Positions 21,501 through 32,435 of a stretch of 64,000 nt of DNA are shown piece after piece. The position numbers were made by a program, and so were the translations under genes. How positions within the stretch are numbered: the first letter of the stretch is position 1; every line of letters starts with the position of its first letter. The notes beneath the pieces were generated by a model. The model saw only the letters and a list, made by a program, of their open reading frames with translations. It did not search any database and was not told the DNA's origin. Source of the stretch: Cherax quadricarinatus (taxonomy: Eukaryota > Arthropoda > Malacostraca > Decapoda > Parastacidae); NCBI RefSeq assembly GCF_038502225.1, contig NC_091311.1:31584201-31648200 (forward strand), in the 5' to 3' direction.

Positions 21501-22394
21501 GATGTTTTCCAAGTATATTACGGTCTTGAGTCATTCTGCCAGGATTACTTTTGTGTTATTATACACAAGAAAGTATAGAAATTCCCCAGATATTTCGGGA
21601 TATCTTGTAAGTTATGAGACGTACGATTACGACAGTTACTAAGTGTTTAATCTAGCTAAATTGCAAATGGTGGTTCATTAATGATTATTGTCAAGTAACA
21701 TTTTGTTGGCTCAGTTAGTATAGTTTTAAGGAGACTTATGATCTTTACTCTCATTTCCCGTTTTTTCTTATAATATTCCTTGAAACATTTCGATAATGAG
21801 TGGAGGTGTAGAGGACACTCTACACTGTTTTTTTTTTTTTAGAGGACATTGTATTCCTGGATGCATGACTGTGTCTTCAGTGAAGTATCACTCCATTCCA
21901 TCCTTTGTCCATAAAGAAGCATTTAAAATAGTAAAAGTCCACCCTTCCATTCTAAGTGGCAGTGCAGATTTCAGATTAGATCAGACTCTAGTCTTTGTGC
22001 TTGTGTTTTTGAGTATATTTTTGTGTGAGTATGGTAGTGTGTCTTGTACATGTATGTCTCTGTCTGAGAAGCATCGCGTCCCAGCAGACATATTCTTAAT
22101 GACACTTTCTTAAGTATATTGCCAAACTTATCGTTAATCGTTTGACCAATCTGAAAGCCAAATTTATCGTGAGATTAACCACCAAATTTATCACCACATT
22201 TATAGCTTAATTTATCTCCAGTCTTAGTGCTATATATCTCACTAACTTTATCACTGGACTTGTTACCAAGTATAACCTACTGGTAAAATTACAAAATATG
22301 TTCACTGGAAGAACCAGTGAAAAACAGCAGGTCTTTGTGCGAAAATATACAGTGTTGAGATCCCTAAGAGATCGACATCTGAATTCCTATAGGT
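21501..22394. other. unassigned sequence
   Basis: Contains a T12 run at 21829. A 105-codon frame (21796-22113) has no identifiable domain. From 22140 to 22270 there is a loose tandem of TTTATCRCCAMATTTATC-like pieces. Confidence 0.5.
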
Positions 22395-23470
22395 TACCTG
22401 TAATCCCTTCCGGATGTCACCGTCTCCTCAGAGAGGTCACAGACCAGGCCTTCTGGTTGCTGGCCTGTTTGAGTAGGTTGTTTGTGCCCGCCGCCCTCAG
22501 CCCAATAGATTCACTATAGTCTCGGCTGATGAGTTACTGATGAAACTAATTTGTCGTGTTCTTCTTGAAGACAGCCAGCCATCTGTTGGTAATTCCCTTA
22601 TGCGTGAATGGAGGGTACTGAAGAGTCGTGGTTCCTTTACACTTACTGAGTTCTCAGTTCATCGTTCCGCTGCTCGTCATCGGAATTATGTTGTACCGAT
22701 TGCCAAGCTTTTTGCATTCATATGTTAGGAATCATTCCCTCTAGAATCTTTCAGGTATATATTACCATGTATCATCCTAGCCTATCTTCTACGGCGTACA
22801 GTTCATGGGACTTCAGGTACTCCCAGCAATTTAGGTGCATGACTGAGTTTACATGAGCTGTGAATATTCTCTGTACATTTCCCAGCTCTGTAATTTCTCC
22901 CTCCATGATGACACTCCTTGAAGCCAATGATGACACTCCTTGAAGAATGTCATCATTGGTTTGGCATCTCTGTTTTGAAAATTCTGGTTATCCAGACTAC
23001 CATTTTTTTTTTTTTTTTTTTTTTTGCAGTTGCGATAAGAACATTTTCGTGCTTTTTAACGTGAGATCTTTTGGCAGATCTCCTGCATTAGACTTATTCT
23101 CTATTGAGTGAGATGAGTTTGTCTTGTACTACGATCTCATGTTTATTTCCTCACTCCTTCTGTAACTAGTAACTGAAATTTAGCCTCATTGAATTTCATG
23201 TTGTTAGTAGCCCACTGGAAAACTTGACTGATATCAGCTTGGAGGATCGGTGTCTACTATGGATGTCACTTTCATGCAGATTCTAGAATAATCTGCAAAG
23301 GATGATGCAATACTATGATTTACGTCCTTGTCTATATCAAATATGTGAATGAGAAAGAGAATTGGGATAAGAACTGTGCCTTGGGGAACAGAACTCTTCA
23401 GTGAAGCAGCCCTGTGTTTATTGTTTGCTAATACTACTCTTTGAGGTCTATTTGTTAGGAGGTTAAATAA
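22395..23470 (-). pseudogene. decayed LINE-C copy
   Basis: The minus strand can be followed in pieces against the LINE-C at 10721. Near 23465-23290 are LLTNRPQRVV, SSVPQGTVL and a motif-C-like FADYSRICM; near 22910-22700 are VQRIF and KILEG segments. At 22420-22480 is the CAGGCC...AGGCCTGGTC 3' block. Stops and frameshifts are frequent. A (T)21 run at 23005 and duplicated TGATGACACTCCTTGAAG units near 22908-22945 interrupt it. Confidence 0.6.
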
Positions 23471-23524
23471 AAGGGCTTCATAATCTGGTGGGATGAAAAC
23501 AATCAGTATTTGCTTTTGCATCAA

Positions 23525-24219
23525 TGGAACCCTTGCAACCCGTGCTTCGAGTCACACACAAGAATGGATTATAACATTCATTCCTATGTCCAACCATCTA
23601 ACCTTCCCTCCTCGGCTAGGAGGAGCGAGTCCAGTGAGGAAAGTGGTGAGCGTGGGGTGCTGGGCCCCATCAGTCAGTTGGTTGCGGACAGGCCATGATT
23701 TACCGCCAGGCCGCCCGGCCCCCCAGTGGCTAGACTGACAATTACCGCGCCAGAACATGTCATTACACCTTCACTCCCCGCCATTACCGCCTCCACCCCG
23801 CCGCCACCACACCCAACACACGTTTCTGTGATCGGTGGGGGATGTGTCATTGGCAGGGGTAGAGGGGAAGGGGAGGAAGAATATGAGTGAAGGAGTTAGA
23901 GGCAAAAAGGATGTGAAAACCAGTGGGAGGGAAGGATTTACTAGGACGTGAACGGGGGTCATTGACAGAATACCTCCGAGGATGAGAGGGGAAAACGACA
24001 AATAAGAACAAGAGGAAACTTAATGAAGCACGAAAAAAAGACTAATGAAAAATTAAGAAGGGAAAAACGGGGAGAAATAAAAAGAATCATGAGAAGGTAG
24101 GGAGATTTTTCCTACCTGAGGTTGAAGGGGTAATGTTATGCTCTTCTCAGACCAGTCTTAGACAGTGATGGATGTACCACTAACGTTTCGTGTGTTGCTG
24201 TATCTCTTGGCCTGCAAGC
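23525..24219. other. unassigned GC-richer stretch
   Basis: 23590-23830 is noticeably GC-rich compared with its surroundings, with CCGCC-type runs. Open frames there are short and show no domain. A promoter or exon cannot be supported from sequence alone. Confidence 0.45.
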
Positions 24220-24223
24220 TTCG

Positions 24224-24254
<31 letters not shown>

Positions 24255-24260
24255 TTTCTT
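24220..24260. repeat. (CT)n microsatellite
   Basis: CT array with TTT interruptions, just beyond the 3' end of the LINE-E copy. Confidence 0.9.
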
Positions 24261-24390
24261 AACACAGGGTTTGACAAGGTTAAGGATCCCTAGCTTTATT
24301 GACAAGCTATTTACAGGTTAAGGATTCCTAACTTTATTGGCAAGCTAAGAGCTGTTACCTACATCAGCTCATTTGAAAGCATTTTTATTG

Positions 24391-25200
24391 TTATGAGAAA
24401 TACAAGTAGGGAACAGGATGAAGTTGGAGCCATCTGTGGGCCAGCATTTTCATTTGATCAACTGACTTTATCTCGTTGACATCATTATGCTGTACGAATG
24501 TGTTCCATACTCTAGTCATCCTGGGTATATATGATCTCAGATGGAGTGATGTTCTGGAGAAGGGTCCAGCCAGAGTGAAGTTGCTGCTTTCTGCCCGTCT
24601 TGTGGCATAAAAGCTTGTTTCACGCTGTCCTCGAAGTGGATCCAAGTGTGGTACTTTGACAATATTGGCCTTGTACATAACAGTAAGGCCAACCACATCC
24701 TTCCTATGTTGAAGGCTCTGCTGAAATGACAGATCTATCCAGGATGGGTCCAGGCGAGAGATGAGACGTCTTGCTCTGTTCTCTACTCTGTCAAGCAGTC
24801 GCAGATGAGAGGGAGGGCAGGCAAACCAAGAAAGTGGAGCATACTCAAGGTGCGAGCATACTTGTGCCTCGTACAGAATCTTGCAACCCCTACTGTCAAG
24901 TAGATGCGAGATACGGCGAAGTGCTGTAAGCTTCCTTGCTGCCTTGTTTGCAAGATTTACAACATGGTTCTTCATGGTTAGTTTGGAGTCAAATTTCACC
25001 ATAAGGATATTAACTTCTTCTCCAGGTGCCAACACCCTCCCATTCATCCTTACTACTGCACCAGCATTACCATCATGGTGCCTAGAGACGATCATCATTT
25101 GCGTTTTCTCAGGTGCAAATGTTACTTGCCATCTATTTCCCCAAGCTGATATAGCTCTCAGCTGGTGATTGATGTAGCTTAGAGCAGCTGGCATATGCAG
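24391..25200 (-). pseudogene. LINE-E RT thumb and C-terminus
   Basis: Continues from the previous frame with LRAISAWGNRWQVTFAPEKTQMMIVSR, LTALRRISHLL, LEYAPLSW and RKDVVGLTVMYK. It ends in VWNTFVQ...NEIKSVDQMKMLAHRWL, the usual C-terminal block of Jockey-type RT proteins. One frameshift separates it from the palm. Otherwise it is open over about 270 codons. Confidence 0.82.
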
Positions 25201-25676
25201 TCGTCTGCATATGCATGTGATTCTGGGATGAGATGAAGAAGGTCGTTGAAGTAGACATTCCATAACAATGGTCCCAGCACGCTTCCTTGTAGAACACTTG
25301 CCCCAATAGGATGTCTTGCTGATTCCGTTCCAATGAGAACTACACTTAGAGATCTACCATGAAGGTAATCACTGAGGAGACATAGCGTAGAACCTGCAAT
25401 TCCCAGTGCTTGAAGTTTTGCTAAGAGGCCCTGGTGCCACACCCGGTCGAAAGCGCCAGCAATGTCCAGTGCTACCACACAGCTGACTTTGGATTCATCC
25501 AGTGACTGGTGCCACTTAGTGGAGAGGTTTAACAACAGATCAGCAGCAGAGTAACCTTTCCTGAAGCCATATTGACGATCACAAAGTAGTGAGTGATAGT
25601 CAAAAAACTCTGTCATTTGTCTTGAGATTATTGTCTCTCTCTCACGTTGTATATCAGTGGTATTCAATACCAACAA
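25179..25676 (-). pseudogene. LINE-E RT palm
   Basis: Shows GFRKGYSAADLLL, VVALDIAGAFDRVWH (motif A Asp present), GASVLQGSVLGPLLWNVYFNDL (motif B) and SHAYADDCI (motif C with both Asp residues). The frame shifts about 20 codons after YADD, and the C-terminal half continues in another frame from about 25195. Confidence 0.85.
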
Positions 25677-25761
25677 GATGGTGAGTCAGACACATGTGCG
25701 ACATCTGAGCGTCTTGTAGGCGTTTCGTCATCCAGTGGCTTTATCAATACATTACACGGAC

Positions 25762-25764
<3 letters not shown>

Positions 25765-25797
<33 letters not shown>

Positions 25798-26086
25798 TCT
25801 TCATTTCTATAAGTACACGTACAAGGTATACAGTCCTAGCTGACATCAATGACATACTACTATATAGAAAGCCGCTTGTTATGCTGAGAATTTCGGGCAA
25901 ATTAGTCAGTTTTGTCCCAGGATGTGACCCACACCAATCGACTAACACCCAGGTACCCATTTTGCTGATAAGGAACATAGGCAACGGCTGTAAAGAAACA
26001 TGTCCAATGTTTCTACCCTCGTCGGGAATCGAACCCGGACGATCGCCGTGTGAAGCAAGAGCTTTAGCCACCAGGCCACGAGGCAC
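25765..26086 (-). mobile_element. tRNA-derived SINE with (AAT)n tail
   Basis: The minus strand starts with a tRNA-like head. CCTCGTGGCCTGGTGGCTAA resembles an A box and GGGTTCGATTCCC is a perfect B box. The anticodon-arm region GCTTCACACGGC lies between them. A unique body of about 210 bases follows, then ATTATTATT. Total length near 320 bases. This is the typical layout of Pol III SINEs mobilised by a LINE. It sits inside an arm of the inverted Penelope-type repeat. Confidence 0.85.
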
Positions 26087-26483
26087 AAAAGAAACATATT
26101 CAGCAGACAGTTGAAGATGAGGTAATCAGTCCTTCAGCCGTAGTCTTGAAGAACCTGGAGCACTGGCAGAAAGACTGGTGATTTTATACTTGAGTGAGAG
26201 GACGTGCAGCAGACGAAGGCAACGTACTATCTCCTGGCCCAACTCTTGGGTATGACTTACTTCCACTGGGGAATCCTGCCTACCAGCGACAATGCCTTCG
26301 TCTGCTGCACCTCATCTGGCTCCAGTATATAAACACCAATCTTCAAGCCTGTGCCTCAGGTTCATCAGGACTACGGTGCTCATCACCTGCTATTATGCTG
26401 AGGGACTGATTACCACATCCTCCATTGTCTGCTGTATATATTTATACTGTCTTCATAATTTGTCCATGTAATGCATTGATAAA

Positions 26484-26512
26484 ACCACTTTATGGTGAAA
26501 CGTCTATAAATA
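26484..26512 (+). ncRNA. hammerhead-like core, U3-A8 type
   Basis: TTGATAA, an extra A, ACCA-CTTTA-TGGT, GAAA, then CGTC. Positions equivalent to C3 and G8 are U and A, which still pair. GTC is the preferred cleavage triplet in known hammerheads. The stem I segments before and after (ATGCA / TATAA) pair poorly, so it may be decayed. Confidence 0.45.
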
Positions 26513-26530
26513 AAGACACCCAGATGTTGC

Positions 26531-26542
26531 ACATCAGTCTAA

Positions 26543-26584
<42 letters not shown>

Positions 26585-27159
26585 CTGACCCTTTGATTAT
26601 TACAGCGTCTGTGTCATCACTGAAGGCACTAGACTCGCATAATGACTAACAATATGCTCATTGGAGAAACAAGGTATACGATAGATATTAAAAAAATCAG
26701 GGAAAACGGAATTAATGTAAAATTAACATGGCTCCCACAACACACTAAATTACTCCTTCATAATAAAGTTGACAAGTTAGCCAAAGAAAATACCTAAAGG
26801 TAAATGAATTATATACTGTAACTTGGGTATATACGTCTAGTGTCAGAAATAATATTAAGAATGAAAATGAATGTCATAGCTATATAGTAAGAAGCCTTAG
26901 TAGATCTGTAAATATCATAACGTGAGCTTAGATAAGCATGCTTACGAAACACCTAGAAATGTGAGCAGACTGACTGACGTTGTAGTAGCGAGATTTATGC
27001 TTGGTTACAAGTACCTCTGGGAGTTAGGCGAGACGCACAGATGATCAGATTAAATGCAAGGTAAGTTGTCAGCCACACACGTCAACACTGTGGTTGTCTA
27101 CTTAATGAAGAGTAAAGAGATAGACAGCATAACCATAGAAGGTCAAAAGAGGGCTGAGC
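26531..27159. other. (CT)n at 26547-26581 and unassigned sequence
   Basis: A CT array follows the Penelope-type terminus. The remaining 550 bases are AT-rich and show no domain. Confidence 0.55.
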
Positions 27160-27446
27160 TTGCTACCATCTGCAGCTCATAAGACTGCCATCCCCACGAG
27201 CCCCTTTGAGGCGGGGTAGATGGCAGACCAGAGGCCTAGCTTCTCCCTACGAGCCCCGTGAGGGCGGGGAATGTGGCTAGGCCTGGGGACACTTGGTCCC
27301 AAAGATGAGGAGGTACTGTACCTCCTCCCATGGGAGACTTAAGTGTCGAGACACTCCCCAAATAGGGAGCCAAGGCCGGGTCACCACTACTTGGAAAAGA
27401 CCCGGGCCGGGAGAATACCGGCGAATAAAAAAAAAAAAAAAAAAAC
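27160..27446 (+). repeat. GC-rich SINE-like repeat, copy 3
   Basis: Plus-strand counterpart of 20866-21130, ending CCGGGCCGGGAGAATACCGGCGAATAAAA with an A19 run. This shows the A-rich 3' end directly. Internal GGGACACTTGGTCCC and GAGGTACTGTACCTCC hairpins are preserved although individual bases differ from copies 1 and 2. Confidence 0.75.
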
Positions 27447-27593
27447 AGCATAACCATTTATGTGATATGTCAAGTTATCTTATTGAAAATATGAAATTAG
27501 AAATATTAAGTACTAACATTTTTGGGGGACCTAGTTTCTAGACCTATTGTGTATCCACATGCTCCTGTGGTACCCTCCACAACATGAACATAT

Positions 27594-27986
27594 GGTGCTG
27601 AATAGGTAAAACTTGCGATTTTGGCGTAAATAGCAACGCTCTTCTTGCCGAATAAGGTAAGCAAAAATTTGTGTATGCAATAATTTCTCAAAAAAAAAAA
27701 ATAATTCTGAACCTAGCAAAAAAAAATATATATATTTCATTGTGTTTGTATATTATTAAATTATTGTAAACTTATCTAAAATATATTTAATTGGATTAGG
27801 CTAAATTAAAATGCGCTTGTTATAATAAGGTTAGGTAAGTTTTCTAAGGTTCTTTTGATACAAAATTATTATTTTTTACATTAAAATAAATGAAAAAATA
27901 TATCTTTAAAAGTATATGAGAAAATTTTGGAAAGGACTTAATTTTGAATGAGTTCTTGCTAATTGACCAATTTTACCTATTCGGCA

Positions 27987-27989
<3 letters not shown>
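27594..27989 (-). mobile_element. TIR element (MITE-like), copy 1
   Basis: Ends with TTTTACCTATTCGGCACGA at 27971-27989, mirrored at the other end by GTGCTGAATAGGTAAAA. The AT-rich interior lacks any ORF. Copies at 55660, 61824 and 62270 share the interior (AGGTTAGGTAAGTTTTCTAAG) and the termini. The right end runs directly into (TA)n. Length 346-396 bases over four copies. No transposase is present in the window. Confidence 0.75.
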
Positions 27990-28066
<77 letters not shown>

Positions 28067-28156
28067 GTATATATATATATATACGTATATATATATATAT
28101 ACGTATATATATATATATACGTATATATATATATATACGTATATATATATATATAA

Positions 28157-28205
<49 letters not shown>
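27990..28205. repeat. (TA)n with 18-bp TACG higher-order units
   Basis: TA array. From about 28065 to 28155 a TACG occurs every 18 bases, giving five units of TACGTATATATATATATA. The left LTR of the gypsy-class element follows after ATACACG. Confidence 0.93.
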
Positions 28206-28208
<3 letters not shown>

Positions 28209-28209
28209 G

Positions 28210-29423
28210 TGTTACAAAAATCGCGATTCTAAAAGCTTAGAGATCTCCAGTGAATACTAGAAAGGACTGCCCTTCTAGCATCCAGCCTGTTACTGGGTTT
28301 TCGTAACAAGTAGTCAGTATCCTTGTCCAATTATCCATTAAAATTCAGTATGGTTCAATAGTGCTTTAGGATTACAACTGGTAGGCTACTAACTAGAGAA
28401 ATTAAAATTTAATAAATTTATTAAGTAGTAAGTTGTCTAGAGGTATATTAAATTAAATTAATTACAGCATTCAAAATAAAATCAATCTCTCGAGTTCAAT
28501 ATTATTGTGCTGAAAGCACATATCACATTTATAATTCTTAAGTACCGTCAGGTACATTAACATTTAATAAGATATTACAAATATGTACAAGTGTGTGTAT
28601 GCGTGTAAGTGCTCTTAAGTAGTTAGCTATGTCTCAAGACTCGAATAAGACTTAAACAAGTGACTGACAAAATCCTCAAATAAACTAACTTCTTGACCGA
28701 CTGGCAACCCGAACAGTCTGCTTGAACAACAAAGAATGCTAAGCCCAATAGCAATGCAATATCAAGCGACTGCGACACAGAATCAGGAACAAGGAGATAA
28801 TATAACGACACTAAGTAGGGACCATCTGCAGATCCTCCACAAAAGTTACAAAACTCCCATAATACTGAATCTTCGTTCAGCATAGGAAAACTCGACTGTG
28901 ACAATACACAGGAACCAGTACAAAATTAGGTCAGAAGCTATAGCTAAGGACCTGAGATACTCAGAGTGTCTATGTGACACACAACCTCAGTACAACGTCG
29001 AAAATCACAAAGTCTTTACAATGTTCTGTGAACAAAGTTCCACAGAACTAACAAGAATAATGAGACAGACAAGCTGTCCAACCAGCAAGCGAGTCTCCAG
29101 CAGACTGACAATTTCACGAGAGGTGAGGACACCCCCCCTCGATCACGTGATAGCTACGTGGACAACTGCAGCTCAGAAGCCGGCAGTATAACGAGCGACA
29201 AGCGATAATTACAGTAGTTTGACAATCAAGCCTAACTGAGCACATTTTATATACATCCTAACAACATAAGCTAAATAACAATATAACAGTCAAATAATAA
29301 TATAAAGTCATACATTTACGATTTAGCTATTATCGCAAATATAAGCAATATAAAATTAAATGAAAAGGTAATATAAATTATATATACATAATAATCATTG
29401 TAACCCATTCAAGGGTTGCAACA
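28210..29423 (-). repeat. 3' LTR of gypsy-class element (1214 bp)
   Basis: Begins TGTTAC and ends GCAACA on the plus strand, giving TG...CA termini. It is nearly identical to 40879-42142. The differences I can see are a few substitutions, a 3-base TCA gap and one 47-base tandem unit found only in the other LTR. The 80-100 codon frames inside it occur in both LTRs and lack motifs. Confidence 0.95.
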
Positions 29424-29432
29424 CCCCCCCCA
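29424..29432 (-). promoter_or_regulatory. polypurine tract
   Basis: The minus strand reads TTGGGGGGGG directly before the TG of the 3' LTR. This is the position from which plus-strand DNA synthesis is primed in LTR elements. Confidence 0.75.
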
Positions 29433-30000
29433 ACACGACAGAGGGTCGCACTAGGAGTTGCATGAATGTCTTTCACATTATTTCTGGTTATTCATGTCAA
29501 TAAAATATTAATCCGAGTCTCTTGTGCCAAGCACTTCTACAATTTCACAGCGTCCGTCACTAGGATATGCCCCTAACTAGGGCAGTACACAGTATCGTAT
29601 TTCTGCATACTCGTGGTTATATACATCAGTGTAGAGACAGGATAGCGCTGACAAGGAGGGCACGTTGAGGCTCGATCATAGTAGAGGAGACTGCATTCCA
29701 CTCTTAAGTAGTGGTTGTGGAATGCGAGGCAGTATGAACATCTGAGTATGAAACAGCTTAAGGTGTGTAGTGAGGGGGGGGTCTGCGGCAGGACAGTGTT
29801 GCGTCACGCGCAGTACCATCTCCCACACCACACTACTCACTCAACACTCAGCTTGTCTCCTCCTCACACAACATTACTGTGAATATATAAATATAATAAT
29901 TAGACATGACATGAGTATATATAGTTAATATGGGCTGGAGGGATTAAGTTACTTTACTGAATTTGAGATAGCAAGTAACGAAAGGTATTTGGGCATAAAA
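29433..30000 (-). other. 3' non-coding region of the gypsy-class element
   Basis: About 570 bases between the end of RNase H and the polypurine tract. No ORF for an envelope or other accessory protein, and no zinc finger or coiled-coil signal is visible. Confidence 0.65.
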
Positions 30001-30873
30001 TTACGTTAATTTAATGTAACTGATAATTATTAAGGACGAGACAGCGTCAGCAATTACATTACAATGACCACTTATGTGTTTTATGCTAATAGAATAAGGT
30101 TGGATTCTGAGAGCCCACCTCATGATCCTAGCATTTTTACTCTTCATAGTGTTTATGTAGGTGAGTGGATTGTGGTCAGAAAAAACGTTAACTTTAAATG
30201 GGGAAGTGCCCAAATACACGTCAAAATGTTCTAAGGACACCACAAGAGCTAGAGCCTCTTTCTCAATAGTGGCATAATTTTTCTGGTGTCGTTTAAGCTT
30301 AGATGAATAGTAACATATAGGATGGAGAATGTCAGTGGATGTTGACTGTTGGAGCAGCACAGCACCCACTGCATAACCACTCGCATCTATATGTAAAAAG
30401 AAGGGAAGATTGAAATTAGGACTCTTCAACACAGGAGCAGAGGATAGCAAGCGCTTCAACCTTTTGAACGAGTCTGAACAATCTCTAGTCCAGGTAAACT
30501 GAACTTTGCTACTAGTAAGCTCAGTAAGAGGAGCTGCAATCTGAGAAAAGTTTGGACAGAACCTGCGATAATATCCTGCCATACCCAGGAATCTCTGGAC
30601 TCCTTTCCTATCCTGAGGCACCGGAAATTCAGAAATTGCACGAACCTTAGCCTCAATAGGAGCAACCTCACCTTGGCCGATACAAAAGCCTAGATAGGTA
30701 ATCTTGGCTTGACCAAAACTACATTTGGCTAAGTTGACAGTGAAGTTGTAGTGCGCCAGTCTCTCAAACAATGCTCTGAGACGCGTCAAGTGCTGTTCCC
30801 ACTCGTCACTGTACACCACTAAGTCGTCAAGGTAGGCTTCTACTCCTTCTAAGTTGTGGGTCAACTCGTTCAT
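30001..30873 (-). pseudogene. gypsy-class RT C-terminal half and RNase H
   Basis: 290 codons. YLDDLVVYS is the catalytic box, with both Asp residues. KCSFGQAKITYLGFCIG and the connection block with FLGMAGYYRRFCPNFSQIAAPLTELT follow. RNase H has HIDASGYAVGAVLLQ, a KNYATIEKEALALV block and a SDHNPLTYI block, with catalytic D, E and D visible. The frame ends soon after GHCNVIADAVSS. It is separated from the upstream half by a short deletion near 30880 that removes a few residues after FGL and shifts the frame. Confidence 0.92.
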
Positions 30874-32210
30874 TATACGTTGGAATGAAGGCCGAAGGGG
30901 GTGACGAGGTAGTTAAACAATCCATCTTGAACAGTAAAAGCAGATATTTCTTGAGCACGTTCAGTAAGCGGGACTTGATAATAGCCTCGTAAGAGATCTA
31001 AACGGCTGACAAACTGGGCTCCTGACACACGGTCAATAAGGTCGTCAATGCGAGGTAGAGGATAACCATCAGGCAAGGTGACAGAGTTCACTTTCCTGTA
31101 ATCAGTGCACATCCTGAAACTACCGTCAGGTTTAGGCACTAAAATACAGGGAGATGCCCATGGACTTTTACTGCGTTCAATAAGTCCGTGAGATAACAGA
31201 AAATCAACCTCTTCTCTCAATGCTTTATGCTTTGTTGGACTCATCCTATATGGTGATTGCTTAATGGGTGATGCTCCCTGTACATCAACGTCATGTACAC
31301 CCAGAGTACAACGTTTAGGAACATCACCGAACAATTCAGGGAAATGCAAAATCATGTTTTTAACATCACCAGCTTTATCAATCCCAAGGTTACTAAGAAA
31401 ATCGTCTAGTGATTGTAGAGTCACTGAATTTTCTAAACGAACCTCTATACCTCTAGAGATGTCAGGTAGACTGACGTTTTCTTCCTCTGTCCTAGGAAGA
31501 ATAGTAGTAGGTAGAGGACTAGCGTAGTATGCCTTAAGCTGGTTAACATGGTACACATGATTAGATTTCTTTTTCCCAGGCGTACGTACCAAATAATTTA
31601 CGTCGCTAAGCTTTTTCACTACTTCCAGGGGACCATCATACCTGGCTTGTAGAGCATGACCTGGTACTAATTTCCGAGCCATCACCTTATCTCCTGCTTT
31701 AAAAGAACGAGAGACAGCACGCTTGTCATAATGCTGCTTCATTCTAGCTTGGGCTGAAACTAGGTTTTTCGAAGCTAGCTCTCTAGCGGCTGTCAAATGT
31801 TGCTGCATTAATGAAGGTGATGTGCTCAATGATGGATTTGATTTTCCTGTCCACACGTCTTTCAACACTGCAAGAGGACCACGCACTTGGTGTCCGAATA
31901 TTAATTCAAACGGACTAAATCCGAGACTTTCTTGCTCACTTTCTCTCATAGCAAACAGAAGAAAAGGTATACCCTCATCCCAGTCTCTAGAAAAATGTTC
32001 GCAATAAGCTCTCATCATGGACTTCAGTGTCTGATGAAATCTCTCTAGAGCCCCTTGTGACTGTGGATGATAACTGGTTGAAAGTACAGACTTTATTCCT
32101 AGGTGGGATAATGCTTCTCGAAAGATCTTAGAAGTGAAATTAGATCCCTGATCTGATTGTATCTCTCGTGGCAATCCAACCTGGGAGAAAAATTTCATCA
32201 GCGCTCTCAC
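30873..32210 (-). pseudogene. gypsy-class integrase C-terminal part and RT N-terminal half
   Basis: The first part is the integrase catalytic core: QSDQGSNF holds the second Asp, and SYHPQSQGALERFHQTLK holds the Glu region. It is followed by a GPF/Y-like tail with KAGDKVMARKL, ARYDGPLEVVKK and NHVYHVNQLKAYY. After a linker comes the RT: HKALREEVDFLLSHGLIERS, PWASPCILVPKPDGSFRMCTDYRKVN and SRLDLLRGYYQVPL (motif A Asp). Integrase and RT are in one frame, which fixes the unusual domain order. The frame is truncated at FGL by a deletion. Confidence 0.92.
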
Positions 32211-32347
32211 AATAGCACGAGCATTAATTTTTCTCATAGGAATAGCTTCGGGATAGCGTGTTGCAGCGTCCATAATAGTAAATAAGTATTGGTTTCCTAG
32301 TTTGGTTCTAGGCAAAGGACCAACACAATCAATAATAAGACGTGAGA
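32211..32347. repeat. 137-bp direct repeat, left copy (target duplication)
   Basis: Identical over 137 bases to 37817-37953. Both lie at the junction between the gypsy integrase coding sequence and the inserted LINE, so one copy is host and the other was created at insertion. The first bases (AATAG) are ambiguous against the LINE's A-rich tail. Confidence 0.93.
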
Positions 32348-32435
32348 GTCAATTCGTCTCTCAGCCCTTGAGTAGAGAGGACGTGTGCTGCTGCTACCCC
32401 CTGGTGTTGACTGGGTGCAGTAATATTTTCACAAC

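Larger units (their letters stand above)
24270..25676 (-). mobile_element. LINE-E (Jockey/CR1-type non-LTR), 5'-truncated
   Basis: Minus-strand RT-bearing element distinct from LINE-A and LINE-C. The 3' UTR holds two copies of GGTTAAGGAT(C/T)CCTA...CTTTATTG.CAAGCTA (24280-24345). The 5' end stops in the RT palm at a junction with a Penelope-type repeat (25677). Confidence 0.8.
25677..26530. mobile_element. inverted Penelope-type repeat pair with nested SINE
   Basis: The left arm (25677-25762 and 26095-26219, minus) and right arm (26290-26530, plus) are inverted copies. GTGCAGCAGACGAAGGCA at 26202-26219 is exactly complemented at 26290-26307. A SINE (25765-26086) splits the left arm. The right arm has TATATAA at 26326 and the hammerhead-like core TTGATAA at 26484, stem II ACCA/TGGT, GAAA and a GTC triplet. 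The left arm holds a worse copy. Confidence 0.7.

Noticed and set aside
23493..23758. GC-rich segment as a host exon or CpG promoter
   Set aside because: Overlapping frames on both strands without a domain. Composition alone is not enough evidence.
26194..26409. 71-codon frame in the Penelope-type repeat
   Set aside because: Lies across the inverted-repeat centre with no motif, and the sequence is explained by the repeat.
28623..29191. 93- and 97-codon frames in the LTR, repeated at 41295-41827
   Set aside because: They are duplicated because the LTRs are duplicated. They have no domain, and the plus-strand frame diverges between LTRs because of the 47-bp unit.
31264..31527. Plus-strand frames over the gypsy pol region (also 31822-32007, 37964-38188, 39834-40034)
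   Set aside because: Antisense shadows of protease, integrase, RT and gag coding sequence. No independent motif.
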